The notes under the pieces were generated by a model that worked only from the letters and a program-made list of their open reading frames with translations, did not search any database and was not told the DNA's origin. 64,000 nucleotides of DNA from an uncultured Rubrobacteraceae bacterium (GTDB taxonomy: Bacteria > Actinomycetota > Rubrobacteria > Rubrobacterales > Rubrobacteraceae), in contig CADCVE010000001.1 in assembly GCA_902806065.1 (NCBI GenBank), forward strand, positions 186,001 through 250,000. Reading direction: 5' to 3'. Below are positions 11,453-20,081 of the stretch, in pieces. The translations under genes were made by a program, and so were the position numbers. How positions within the stretch are numbered: the first letter of the stretch is position 1; each line of letters starts with the position of its first letter.

Positions 11453-12733
11453 ATGGAGAGGTTCTTCGTCGAAGGAGGAAGCCGGCTCTACGGGGAGGTA
11501 GAGGTCTCCGGAGCCAAGAACGCGGCCCTGAAGCTGATCGCTGCGGCCCTCCTCGCTCCGGGGCGAACCGTACTTCACAATGTCCCGCGCATAAAGGACG
11601 TGAACACTATGCTCGCCGTGCTCGACGGCTTGGGTGCGAAGAGCGAGTTTTCCGGTAATACCCTCGTTATCGACGCTTCCACTATAGACTCCTACACAGC
11701 TCCCTACGACTTGGTGCGCCAGATGCGGGCAAGCATAGTGGTGTTGGGGCCGCTGGTGGCCCGGTTTGGGGAGGCCGAAGTGTCCGCGCCGGGTGGATGT
11801 AACCTGGGTCTTCGGAAGTTCAACTTCCACCTCGACGGTTTGCGGGCGCTGGGCGCGGAGATCGAATTGGATCATGGCTTTATCGAGGCGACGGCTCCTC
11901 GCGGCTTGCGCGGGGCGGAAGTCAACTTCGACTATCCGAGCGTCACCGCGACCGAGAACGTGATGATGGCCGCCGTCCTCGCCCGGGGCACTACCATCAT
12001 CGAGAGCGGCGCCCGTGAACCGGAGGTCGTCGCTCTGGCCGACTTCCTCAGCCAGATGGGGGCCAGCATCTACGGCGCCGGGACGGGACGCATCGTTATC
12101 GAGGGCGTGGACGAGCTGCATCCTATCGAGCACACGGTTATGGGAGACCGCATAGAGGCCGGCACCTTTATTATGGCGACCGCCGCCACTGGTGGGGACG
12201 TAACTGTAAAGGGAGTGGACTCGGGCCATCTCAAGATGGAGTTGCCCAAGCTGCGGGAGATGGGCGTGAATATGAGCGAGGTCGAAAACGGTATCCGGGT
12301 GCGGGTGGATGACCCGGCGGAGCTTGGTAGCGTGGATGTCGCGACACTTCCGTTCCCCGGCTTCGCCACTGACCTGCAGGCCCAGATGATGGTACTCCTC
12401 ACCCAGACTTCCGGGGCCGGCATTATCACGGAGAACGTCTACGAGAACCGCCTGCAGGTCGCCGAGGAGTTGAACCGTTTGGACGCCGGCATAGACCTCT
12501 TCGGTGGACACCGGGCGCTGGTCAAGGGACCCAGGCAACTCTCCGGGACTATCGTACAGTCGCCGGACCTCCGGGGTGGAGCGGCTCTGGTCATGGCCGG
12601 TCTCGTCGCTGAGGGCACCACGATTGTGGACGGCGCAAAGCACATCGTACGAGGCTACGAGGGCTTCGAGGATAAGCTTACGAACCTGGGCGCCACCGTC
12701 GCTTTCGGGACAGAGTCGGTGTTGCAAAGCTAA
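11453..12733 (+). CDS. murA: UDP-N-acetylglucosamine 1-carboxyvinyltransferase
   Basis: MurA transfers enolpyruvate from PEP to UDP-GlcNAc, the first committed step of peptidoglycan synthesis. [15 protein letters not shown] near the N-terminus and the [14 protein letters not shown] segment are characteristic. In the fosfomycin loop the sequence is [28 protein letters not shown]: the residue aligned with the usual catalytic Cys is within APGGCNLG, so I cannot claim from this alone that the loop Cys115 is kept. It looks replaced by Glu/Ala in [11 protein letters not shown]. The preferred start is ATG 11453, since GGGAGG abuts the earlier ATG at 11447. Length is 426 residues. An Asp replacement at that Cys is known in fosfomycin-resistant actinobacteria. 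Confidence 0.94.
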   Translation: MERFFVEGGSRLYGEVEVSGAKNAALKLIAAALLAPGRTVLHNVPRIKDVNTMLAVLDGLGAKSEFSGNTLVIDASTIDSYTAPYDLVRQMRASIVVLGPLVARFGEAEVSAPGGCNLGLRKFNFHLDGLRALGAEIELDHGFIEATAPRGLRGAEVNFDYPSVTATENVMMAAVLARGTTIIESGAREPEVVALADFLSQMGASIYGAGTGRIVIEGVDELHPIEHTVMGDRIEAGTFIMATAATGGDVTVKGVDSGHLKMELPKLREMGVNMSEVENGIRVRVDDPAELGSVDVATLPFPGFATDLQAQMMVLLTQTSGAGIITENVYENRLQVAEELNRLDAGIDLFGGHRALVKGPRQLSGTIVQSPDLRGGAALVMAGLVAEGTTIVDGAKHIVRGYEGFEDKLTNLGATVAFGTESVLQS

Positions 12734-13443
12734 CGTTACGGCCTTTCCGTTATAGCTTGTCCGATCAGTAGCCTGTAATAGCCCAGCCGCCGCTCGTGAG
12801 ATAGTCTATTCTGGCAAACTGATCAGAGGGCAATCGCGAGAACCTCCGCTGCATCTCCACCGGTGTTGATCGAGGTAATCGGTGTCAATAGATCCGTTGC
12901 GGTGATCCAGCCGAAGGACATTGCTTCGAATGAGGGTTTCAGAATTGGCTACGAGCACGGCTATGAGAAGGGCTGCAGTGGTATAGACACCCAGTAGTGT
13001 AGACACCTGTGGCTCGCGCGCGACTGGCCAGCGCCTGGGACGCATACTGGTTGCATTCTTACCGCCGCCAAGATCACAGGAGCGACCGCGCAGGCTGCGA
13101 GTGCCCCATACCGCGCCGGGGTCGAGTGTGGGCGGTTCGTAAGAAGGGGAGCCCGATGGTTAGGGCCAACGCTACCCGGATAGTGCTCGTCAGGAACACG
13201 GTGAGCGAGGCTCTACCGTATGCCACCGCTGCCGGGGAGGCGTCCCGTGGCGTTCGAAGCATCTGGCTCTTTTCAGCCGGTCAGATGGTTGTTGGGTTCC
13301 GCTCACTTGTCTTTATAGTCCTGTTTGCGATCGAAATTAGTTTTGATTGCGTGATAGTTTTGCTGTTTCCTGGAGCCTTGCGGTCCTAGATGCCGAATTC
13401 GGGGAGGTTCTAGTGAGACGGGTCTGAGTACGATTGGTAGTAT
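12734..13443. other. Gene-poor 710-bp stretch, possible decayed membrane protein
   Basis: No ORF here has both a ribosome binding site and a believable composition. On the minus strand two short open stretches (13074-13262 and 12806-13045) contain hydrophobic runs such as SLTVFLTSTIRVALALTIGLP and LLGVYTTAALLIAVLVA that look like membrane helices in different frames. This could be the remains of a transporter-like gene. The plus ORF 13009-13389 seems to be its shadow. I cannot name a family. Toward the right end the bases become ordinary upstream sequence of the peptidase gene. Confidence 0.35.
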
Positions 13444-13485
13444 GTGCGTATTGTTGACAGTCCCGAATTAGAAATGGAGCTCTCG

Positions 13486-14619
13486 ATGGCGGTGTTAGCG
13501 AACAGGACCGAGGTCCTCGGGCTTACGCGGAGGCTTGTTCGTTATCATTCTTATACGCCTGGAGGGGCTGAGTCCACGATCGACTTTATCAACGGCTGGT
13601 TCGAGGCGCGGGGGCTGGAGACGCTTCGTTACAGGGGTGCGGGGCCGCACGGGGAGTTGACTTCGCTCGCGGTGCGGGTGGGTGCGGGTAGCCCCACCAT
13701 CCTCTTGCACGGGCACGTGGATGTGGTGCCTGGCGACGAGGAGCAGTTCGAGCCCTATGAAAAGGATGGGGAGCTCTCGGGCCGGGGCGTCTACGATATG
13801 AAGGGTGCTTTAGCGGCGATGATGTACGCGGTCGAGGACTTGCACGTGACGGGCTGCGACGCGACCGTGGAGTTGCTTGTCGTCCCGGACGAGGAGACGG
13901 AGTATGGAGGAGTCAAGGGGGCGGAGGTTCTGGTTCAGAACGGTCATACAGGCGACTTTCTCATTACCGGCGAGCCCACGGACTTCCACATAGGCGTGCA
14001 GGCGAAGGGGGTCCTGGACCTGCGGGTCAGCATGCGGGGGAAGAGCGCGCATGGCTCAAGTCCGTGGTTGGGCAAGAACGCGGTGTTGCTAGCTTATGAG
14101 CATTACAAGCAAGTGTTGGAGTTACCGTTCTCCAGGGCGAGGAGTGATTTCTTCCCGTATCCGAGCATCAATATGGCGCGAATTATTGGTGGGGACGTTA
14201 TCAATCGCGTGCCGGATCGCTGTACCTACGACCTCGACATCCGCTACCTGCCGGATCAGGACCCGAAGGAGATCACCCGCCAGATCCAGTCGATAGACCT
14301 CCCCGCAGAGGTGAAGGTCCTCTTTGTTCACGAGCCCACCTATGTCTCCCGCCGCGACCCGTACGTGAAGGCACTGCGCGAGGTCGCCGCGCGGCACTTC
14401 GACGGTAACCCGGTCGGCGTCGGCCGCCACGGCGCTTCCGATATCGTTTTCTTTCAACGCGCCGGTGTACCGGGCGTCGAGTTCGGTCCTGTGGGCGGCG
14501 GACACCACGGTCCGAAGGAGTTCGTCGTGGCCGATTCTCTGGAGACCTACCGGCAGATGCTCGTGCAGTTCATCCGGATCTTGGCCGCCAATGGCGAGGC
14601 CAACGGCAAGAGCAATTAA
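13486..14619 (+). CDS. M20 family metallopeptidase (ArgE/DapE/ACY1-like)
   Basis: This is a di-zinc amidohydrolase/peptidase of the M20 family. The metal ligands are visible in order: HGHVD, the bridging Asp in GVYDMKGALAA, the catalytic Glu pair in PDEETEYGG, the Asp/Glu region TGEPTDF and the terminal His in GGGHHGPKEF. The lid/dimerisation domain lies between (KGVLDLRVSMRGKSAHGS). Members hydrolyse N-acyl amino acids, succinyl-diaminopimelate or dipeptides, and the sequence alone does not tell which. The ORF opens at GTG 13444. ATG 13486 is preferred because GGAG sits six to seven bases before it. It stands alone between murA and nuoA, with no biosynthetic neighbours to narrow its substrate. 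Confidence 0.88.
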   Translation: MAVLANRTEVLGLTRRLVRYHSYTPGGAESTIDFINGWFEARGLETLRYRGAGPHGELTSLAVRVGAGSPTILLHGHVDVVPGDEEQFEPYEKDGELSGRGVYDMKGALAAMMYAVEDLHVTGCDATVELLVVPDEETEYGGVKGAEVLVQNGHTGDFLITGEPTDFHIGVQAKGVLDLRVSMRGKSAHGSSPWLGKNAVLLAYEHYKQVLELPFSRARSDFFPYPSINMARIIGGDVINRVPDRCTYDLDIRYLPDQDPKEITRQIQSIDLPAEVKVLFVHEPTYVSRRDPYVKALREVAARHFDGNPVGVGRHGASDIVFFQRAGVPGVEFGPVGGGHHGPKEFVVADSLETYRQMLVQFIRILAANGEANGKSN

Positions 14620-14657
14620 GATGATCTTAATCAAGCTTTGCTACCGTTAGTAGCTCC

Positions 14658-14686
14658 TTGAAAGTTGTGTGTAGCGCAGGTATATT
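14658..14686 (+). promoter_or_regulatory. Sigma-70-type promoter of the nuo operon
   Basis: TTGAAA (14658-14663) and TATATT (14681-14686) are 17 bp apart. The expected start site at about 14693 would leave a 36-base leader containing AAGGGAAGAAAGG in front of the TTG start of nuoA. It is one of the best consensus matches in the window. Confidence 0.65.
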
Positions 14687-14729
14687 GCGCTTAGTTTCCT
14701 GGTAACTTCTCAAGGGAAGAAAGGTCCAT

Positions 14730-15146
14730 TTGACTCTAGCTCTATTACAAGGGGCAGCCCCGGAGATCGGGTATGGCACCTTGTACGTATACGTGGGTTT
14801 GTTTCTCTTGTTGATCGTCGGGTTCGTTGCGGCGACGCTAGTTATCGCGCGCCTCATCGCGCCTAGCCGTAGGAGTTCGCGGGCGAAGGGCCAGATCTAC
14901 GAGACCGGAGAGGTGACGGTGACCGACCCGTGGCGTCCCTTCCCGGTGCGCTACTACGTTTTCGCGCTGCTTTTTCTGATCTTCGACGTCGAAGCGGCGT
15001 TTTTGTATCCTTGGGCGGTCATCTACAACGAGTCCATCACGCAGGGGATGGGTCTGTACATGTTCGTCGAGGTAGTGATTTTCGTCTTTATCCTGGCCAC
15101 GGGCCTTGCCTATGCCTGGAAGAAGGGGGCCCTCAAATGGGTTTGA
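14730..15146 (+). CDS. nuoA: NADH-quinone oxidoreductase subunit A
   Basis: This is a three-helix membrane subunit of complex I. The diagnostic segment [26 protein letters not shown] (helix 2 with its conserved D-V-E) is present, as is the preceding YETGE loop. Length is 138 residues. TTG at 14730 follows AAGGGAAGAAAGG. It begins an unbroken nuoABCDHIJKLMN operon. Its stop overlaps the nuoB start by 10 bp. Confidence 0.95.
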   Translation: MTLALLQGAAPEIGYGTLYVYVGLFLLLIVGFVAATLVIARLIAPSRRSSRAKGQIYETGEVTVTDPWRPFPVRYYVFALLFLIFDVEAAFLYPWAVIYNESITQGMGLYMFVEVVIFVFILATGLAYAWKKGALKWV

Positions 15147-15922
15147 TGCAGAAGTTCAACGAGCCCAACATTATTACCACGAGTTCGGACAAGCTCTTCA
15201 ACTGGGCCAGGAAGAATTCTTTGTGGCCGCTGCAGTTCGGGCTCGCGTGCTGCGCCATCGAGATGATGTCTACTGGCATGGCGCACAACGACCTCGACCG
15301 GTTTGGGGCGGGATTCTTTACCGCGTCGCCGCGGCAGGCGGACGTTATGATAGTTTCCGGCACCGTCTCGACGAAGATGGCCGAGCGGATGACGCGCCTC
15401 TACGAGCAGATGCCCGAGCCCAAGTGGGTCATAGCGATGGGCGCCTGCGCAATAAGCGGCGGACCGTTTCTCGATGGTTACTCTGTACTAATGGGCGCGG
15501 ACAGGGTCATTCCCGTTGATGTCTACGTGCCAGGTTGTCCGCCGAGGCCGGAGGCTTTGATATTCGGGATCATGACGTTGCAGAAGAAGATAGAGCGTGA
15601 CCAGCAGGTCGGCTACGAGAGGCAGCGCCCGGCGCTCGTCACCGACGACGGCGAGATATTAGAGTACTTGCCCGAGCGGGAGTACGGTGGTATCAGCGAG
15701 GGGAAGGCCCCGCGTTTCGAGAACATAAGTCCGCTCAGCCGCACCTACGTCTTCGAGCGCAAGGGTATGCCGCCCGCCTCGCAGACGGATGTCGGTTGGA
15801 TCCCGGCTGAGGCCAAAAAGAAGATCAAGGAACAACAAAAGGCCGCGAAAGCCGCCGCCGAGGCAGACGCCCAGAAGAACGGCTCTCCGGAGGAGCCAGC
15901 CGACGACAAGGGGACTGCCTAG
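15137..15922 (+). CDS. nuoB: NADH-quinone oxidoreductase subunit B
   Basis: NuoB carries iron-sulfur cluster N2, the last electron carrier before quinone. Its four cysteines are in [10 protein letters not shown] (two adjacent), GACAISGG and PGCPPRPEA. The ORF track begins far upstream at 14930 inside nuoA. The real ATG is 15137, giving 261 residues. Canonical NuoB ends near residue 170-180. Here about 80 further residues follow, ending in a Lys/Ala/Glu-rich tail ([20 protein letters not shown]). NuoI has a similar basic tail. Confidence 0.95.
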   Translation: MGLMQKFNEPNIITTSSDKLFNWARKNSLWPLQFGLACCAIEMMSTGMAHNDLDRFGAGFFTASPRQADVMIVSGTVSTKMAERMTRLYEQMPEPKWVIAMGACAISGGPFLDGYSVLMGADRVIPVDVYVPGCPPRPEALIFGIMTLQKKIERDQQVGYERQRPALVTDDGEILEYLPEREYGGISEGKAPRFENISPLSRTYVFERKGMPPASQTDVGWIPAEAKKKIKEQQKAAKAAAEADAQKNGSPEEPADDKGTA

Positions 15923-15923
15923 A

Positions 15924-16415
15924 ATGGCCGTAACGCTGCCCGAGGGAGACCTGAATAGCAGGCTGGAGAACTACCTCGACGGTTTCCGTAACCGGCACGG
16001 GCTCGAGGAAGCCGAGGTGGACGGGAACGTGGTGCGGCTCGTGGTGAAGCCGGAAGTTTTGCTGGCGGTACTGGCTACGGCGAAGGAGAGGCTAAGGATC
16101 TTGCACCTCTCGTTCATTACCGTGGTAGACCGGGTAGGGTCTTTCGAGTTGACCTACGAGCTTCTGGATCTGCGGGGCGGGCAGGTGCGGGTGAAGACGA
16201 CGGTCGAGGGCGAGGAGCCTGTAATAGACACCGTTACGGAAATTTATCCCACGGCCAACTGGCACGAGCGGGAAGCCTACGATATGTTCGGGATCGCTTT
16301 CAAGGGGCACCCGGACCTTCGGCGGCTGTACATGTGGCAGGACCACTTCGATCATCACCCGTTGTTGAAGAGCTTCGAGATCAGCACCAAGCGTACCTTT
16401 GAAGGGTTGAGGTAG
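15924..16415 (+). CDS. nuoC: NADH-quinone oxidoreductase subunit C
   Basis: This is the 30-kDa-type subunit of the hydrophilic arm. The signature [27 protein letters not shown] is intact. The ATG at 15924, two bases after the nuoB stop, is chosen over the upstream ORF limit of 15789, which lies inside nuoB. Length is 163 residues. It is a separate gene, not fused to nuoD as in E. coli. Confidence 0.95.
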   Translation: MAVTLPEGDLNSRLENYLDGFRNRHGLEEAEVDGNVVRLVVKPEVLLAVLATAKERLRILHLSFITVVDRVGSFELTYELLDLRGGQVRVKTTVEGEEPVIDTVTEIYPTANWHEREAYDMFGIAFKGHPDLRRLYMWQDHFDHHPLLKSFEISTKRTFEGLR

Positions 16416-16417
16416 AG

Positions 16418-17608
16418 ATGCTTAGCGAAGAGCGCAGTAAAGACATAGAAACCGATGCCCTAAGCGCACCGGCAGCCGGTCGCCTGGCGAACCCGGATGT
16501 CCGGGATGAGTTCGGCCTGGAGACGCTGGACATGAGCATGGGGCCGCAGCATCCGGCGATGCACGGCTTGCTCAGGCTTATCCTGGAGCTCGACGGCGAG
16601 ACTGTGGTGCGGTGCGATCCCGTGATGGGCTATCTGCATCGGAGCAAGGAGAAGATCTCCGAGAATCGGATGTACCCGGCGGTTATCCCGATTACGGATC
16701 GCATAGATTATATGAACAACATGGCCATGGAGTACGGCTACTGTCTGGCGGTCGAGAGTCTCATGGACGTGGAGATTCCGCCGAGAGCGGACGCTATACG
16801 TGCCTTGATGAACGAGTTCAGCCGCATCATGAGTCACATCCCCTCCATAGGCTTCCTGCTTTTGGAGCTTGGGGCGTTCACCCCGATCCTGTACGCCTTC
16901 CGGGAGCGGGAGCGAATACAGACGATCATGGAGGCCGTAACCGGGGCCAGAATGATGTTCCACTACATCCGCATCGGGGGGGTCAAGGCCGACCTGCCGG
17001 AGGGTATGCCCGAGGAGATGTGGAAGTACATCGAGGGGCTGGAGGAGCGCCTCGAGCCGGATTTCGTTGATCTCATAGCGGGGAATGAGATTTTTGTCGC
17101 CCGTACACGGGGCGTGGGGAAGATGACGCAGGAGAAAGCCGTCGAGATGGGCCTGACAGGTGTGCCCTTGAGGTGTACCGGGGTTGAGTTCGACGTGCGC
17201 AAGCACTACCCCTATGGCTGGTACAAGAACCTCGACTTCGACGTAGTCACCGACGAGGCCGGTGACGTTGAGGCCTCCTACCGTTGCAGGATAGGCGAGG
17301 TCAAGCAGAGCATCCGGATGATCAAGCAGATCCTCGAGAATCTGCCCGAGGGTGAAGTTATGGGGGACACGGGCCGCCGCATCCGGCCGGACGAAGGGGA
17401 CGGCTTCGGCCGCGTCGAATCCGCGCGTGGCGAGTATGCGGTACACATCGTCTCCGATGGTACGGACACGCCGTATCGGGTACATTACCGGACTCCTTGC
17501 ACCGTAAATATGCAGCTTTTGCAGGAGATCGTGCCCGGCCATTACCTGCCGGACATCATGCCGATCATGGGCCTTATAGACCCGGTATCCGGAGCCTGGG
17601 ACAAGTAG
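16418..17608 (+). CDS. nuoD: NADH-quinone oxidoreductase subunit D
   Basis: NuoD is the 49-kDa-type subunit that, with NuoB and NuoH, forms the quinone-binding cavity. It is related to NiFe-hydrogenase large subunits. Conserved segments are [16 protein letters not shown], the [10 protein letters not shown] helix and the C-terminal [18 protein letters not shown]. Length is 396 residues. The N-terminus has about 30 extra residues before the family block. The TAG stop overlaps the GTG of nuoH by one base. Confidence 0.95.
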   Translation: MLSEERSKDIETDALSAPAAGRLANPDVRDEFGLETLDMSMGPQHPAMHGLLRLILELDGETVVRCDPVMGYLHRSKEKISENRMYPAVIPITDRIDYMNNMAMEYGYCLAVESLMDVEIPPRADAIRALMNEFSRIMSHIPSIGFLLLELGAFTPILYAFRERERIQTIMEAVTGARMMFHYIRIGGVKADLPEGMPEEMWKYIEGLEERLEPDFVDLIAGNEIFVARTRGVGKMTQEKAVEMGLTGVPLRCTGVEFDVRKHYPYGWYKNLDFDVVTDEAGDVEASYRCRIGEVKQSIRMIKQILENLPEGEVMGDTGRRIRPDEGDGFGRVESARGEYAVHIVSDGTDTPYRVHYRTPCTVNMQLLQEIVPGHYLPDIMPIMGLIDPVSGAWDK

Positions 17609-18621
17609 TGGGTACCGTACTTCAGTACCTCGACCAGGAGCCCTTCAGGTTCCTGCTCTCGGTCGGCGCCATACTGTTTCTCGTGTTGAACCTGGCGGCC
17701 GTCTTCACGATGGCCGAGCGAAAGACCTCCGCTTATATTCAGCTGCGGTATGGGCCGAACCGGGTCGGGCCGAGAGGTCTCTTGCAACCGGCGGCGGACG
17801 TCTTCAAGCTATTCTCCAAGGAGAACCTCTCGCCTAGCAGGGCGGACCTCTGGATCTTCCTGGGAGCCCCGATAGCCATGTTCATACCGGCGGCGTTAGT
17901 CTGGCTCGTCGTGCCGTTCGCGCCCAACGCGGTAATTGCGGATCTGAACGTCGCGATCGTGTTCTTTATCGCCGTAACGTCCATCGGCGCTCTGGGTTTG
18001 ATCATGGCGGGTTACGGGAGCCGGTCCACCTTCTCGCTCCTGGGCGCCATGAGGGGTGCCGCGCAGATGATCTCCTACGAGGTGCCACTGATCCTGAGCC
18101 TGCTCGGGGTCATCATGCTCTCCGGGAGCCTCTCGCTCGTGGACGTGGTCAACGCCCAGGGTGGTGGGTTCTGGCACTGGTACTTCCTGCCGCAGTTGCC
18201 GATGTTCATCGTCTTCTACATCGCGGGGATCGCGGAGGCCAGAAGGGTGCCGTTCGATCTGCCGGAGGGCGAGAGTGAGATCGTTGGTGGGTTCATGGTC
18301 GAGTACTCCGGGATGACGTGGGGACTGATACAGGCGGCCGAGTTCGCTTCCATGGGTCTTATATCGGCGATCACCGCGACGTTGTTCTTGGGGGGCTGGC
18401 AGCCGCCCATCGAGGCTTTGGACTTCGGAAACTTCAACTGGATCTGGTTCGGGCTCAAGACGGCTCTTCTCGTGTTTACTTTTCAGTGGATCCGCTGGAG
18501 CCTCCCGCGCCTCAGGATGGACCAACTCATGGATTTCGGGTGGAAGATTCTCGTGCCAATTTGCCTCATCTGGCTGTTCGTCACCGCTGGTCTGATGCTC
18601 CTGTTCCCTTCGGTATTTTAA
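17608..18621 (+). CDS. nuoH: NADH-quinone oxidoreductase subunit H
   Basis: NuoH is the membrane subunit that lines the quinone channel. TMAERKTSAYIQLRYGPNRVGPRGLLQPAADVFKL and RVPFDLPEGESEIVGGFMVEYSGM are diagnostic. The ORF track begins at 17497 inside nuoD. GTG 17608, overlapping the nuoD stop (TAGTG), gives 337 residues and about eight membrane helices, as expected. Confidence 0.95.
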   Translation: MGTVLQYLDQEPFRFLLSVGAILFLVLNLAAVFTMAERKTSAYIQLRYGPNRVGPRGLLQPAADVFKLFSKENLSPSRADLWIFLGAPIAMFIPAALVWLVVPFAPNAVIADLNVAIVFFIAVTSIGALGLIMAGYGSRSTFSLLGAMRGAAQMISYEVPLILSLLGVIMLSGSLSLVDVVNAQGGGFWHWYFLPQLPMFIVFYIAGIAEARRVPFDLPEGESEIVGGFMVEYSGMTWGLIQAAEFASMGLISAITATLFLGGWQPPIEALDFGNFNWIWFGLKTALLVFTFQWIRWSLPRLRMDQLMDFGWKILVPICLIWLFVTAGLMLLFPSVF

Positions 18622-18641
18622 GAGTAGAAAGGTTTTTCGAG

Positions 18642-19199
18642 ATGCCCCAGCTAGGACAGGGAATTTTGAAGGGGATGGGGATTACCCTCAGGCACCTCTT
18701 CGACAGAAAGGTCACACGACAGTACCCGGAGTACAAAAAGGAGACGTTCGAGCGAAGCCGTGGGATGCTGACGGTAGATATGGACCGGTGCATCGCGTGC
18801 CTGCAGTGCATGCGCATCTGCCCTGACCATTGTATCTCCATCGAGCAGACCAAGCGTGATGCAGATGGCTCCGGGAAGGCAAAACCATATGCAATCGGGT
18901 TCGTAATCGACGACTCGCGCTGCATGTACTGCTCGCTCTGTGTCGAGGTCTGCCCGGTCAACTGCATCTACCACACCGAGGAATTCGAGGTCCAGGCTTA
19001 CAACCGCCTGGAGCTCGCAAGGCAGTTCGGCGAGCGTCCCGTAGACCCGACGATAGACCCCAAGCCCGCCGTCAAGAAGAAGAAGCCGGCTGGCAAAGCG
19101 GCCGCGGCTGGCGCAGGCAAAGGGGCCAAGGCCGCCGATGGTGAGGCCGCGCCGAAGAGGACTCCGAGGCGGGCCGCGAAGAAAGATGATGCGGCTTAA
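18642..19199 (+). CDS. nuoI: NADH-quinone oxidoreductase subunit I
   Basis: NuoI is the ferredoxin-like subunit with two [4Fe-4S] clusters (N6a/N6b). The two CxxCxxCxxxCP motifs are CIACLQCMRICP and CMYCSLCVEVCP. ATG 18642 is preferred over the ORF start at 18318, which lies within nuoH. The 185-residue protein ends in an unusual basic low-complexity tail of about 45 residues (KPAVKKKKPAGKAAAAG, ending RAAKKDDAA). It may be disordered and could touch the membrane surface (inference). The stop overlaps the nuoJ start (TAATG). Confidence 0.95.
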   Translation: MPQLGQGILKGMGITLRHLFDRKVTRQYPEYKKETFERSRGMLTVDMDRCIACLQCMRICPDHCISIEQTKRDADGSGKAKPYAIGFVIDDSRCMYCSLCVEVCPVNCIYHTEEFEVQAYNRLELARQFGERPVDPTIDPKPAVKKKKPAGKAAAAGAGKGAKAADGEAAPKRTPRRAAKKDDAA

Positions 19200-19735
19200 T
19201 GCTGATCGCGTTTATCTTTCTGGCTTCGATGACTTTAATCTCCGCGCTCGCGGTGGTGTTGAGCCGGAACGTGGTTCATTCGGCGCTGTTTATGTCGGGG
19301 TCTTTTTTGGGGGTTGCGGGTTTCTTCGTGATGCTCAATGCTCCGGCTCTCGCAGCATTTCAGGTGCTTATCTATGTTGGGGCGGTTACGGTGGTGATCC
19401 TGTTCGGGATCATGTTTACCCAACGACCGCAGGTTCGGCGTTTCCGATTGATCATCAACCGGCAGATGTGGTCGGGGCTGTTCGTTGCGCTCGGGGTCGG
19501 AGCTTTCCTGGCGTATATCTTGAGCATTCAAGACTGGGTCGGCACCAGCCCAGGGTATGGGCCCCGGGAGACCGCGGAGTTGGGTGAGATACTGCTGGGA
19601 TTGAATGGGGCGCCGGAGATTTTCAGTCTGCTCTTCGAGGTGATCTCGGTACTTCTGCTGGTTGCGGTGGTCGCGGCAATAGTGGTCAGCCGCCGCAAGA
19701 CAGGCGAGGGGATTGACCGGGGGGTGGAGGAGTAG
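19199..19735 (+). CDS. nuoJ: NADH-quinone oxidoreductase subunit J
   Basis: This is a five-helix membrane subunit. Helix 3 carries [20 protein letters not shown], the segment with the pi-bulge that links the quinone site to the pump (family knowledge). Length is 178 residues. The start overlaps the nuoI stop by one base, and the stop overlaps the GTG of nuoK by one base. Confidence 0.94.
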   Translation: MLIAFIFLASMTLISALAVVLSRNVVHSALFMSGSFLGVAGFFVMLNAPALAAFQVLIYVGAVTVVILFGIMFTQRPQVRRFRLIINRQMWSGLFVALGVGAFLAYILSIQDWVGTSPGYGPRETAELGEILLGLNGAPEIFSLLFEVISVLLLVAVVAAIVVSRRKTGEGIDRGVEE

Positions 19736-20073
19736 TGCAGCAGTTTTTGGATTCGTTGAACGCGACCCTTCCGCTGGAGGGGTACCTCGTGGTCGGGGCT
19801 GTTATGTTCGCCATTGGAGCGTGGGGAGCGATTATTCGGCGCAATGCCGTGGTGGTGTTTATGTGCATTGAGTTGATGATAAACGCGGTCAACCTGTCGC
19901 TCGTGGCGTTCGCGGATTATTTACCGAATGCTGGCGGGGCGGGGGTAGGGTATGCGGTGCTGGTTGTTGCCGTGGCCGCAGCGGAGGTAGCGGTAGGGTT
20001 GGCGATCGCGCTGGCGGTGTATCGCTCACGCAAGACTGTAAACGTGGACGAGATCAACCTGATGAAGGGCTAG
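19735..20073 (+). CDS. nuoK: NADH-quinone oxidoreductase subunit K
   Basis: This is a three-helix antiporter-like membrane subunit. The conserved membrane glutamates appear in [19 protein letters not shown] and in [17 protein letters not shown]. Length is 112 residues with a GTG start, slightly longer than the usual ~100 at the N-terminus. It is tightly coupled to nuoJ, and nuoL follows after 8 bp. Confidence 0.94.
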   Translation: MQQFLDSLNATLPLEGYLVVGAVMFAIGAWGAIIRRNAVVVFMCIELMINAVNLSLVAFADYLPNAGGAGVGYAVLVVAVAAAEVAVGLAIALAVYRSRKTVNVDEINLMKG

Positions 20074-20081
20074 GGGCGTGG

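Noticed and set aside
11396-12727. 443-aa minus-strand ORF opposite murA
   Set aside because: An antisense shadow of murA; composition is not protein-like.
13009-13389. 126-aa plus-strand ORF as a gene
   Set aside because: No ribosome binding site and an arginine-rich, non-protein-like N-terminal half; probably antisense to decayed sequence.
14930-15136. N-terminal extension of NuoB from the ORF track
   Set aside because: It overlaps nuoA out of frame and reads as noise; ATG 15137 gives the standard NuoB start.
16460-17542. 360-aa minus-strand ORF opposite nuoD
   Set aside because: A high-GC antisense shadow of nuoD with no ribosome binding site.
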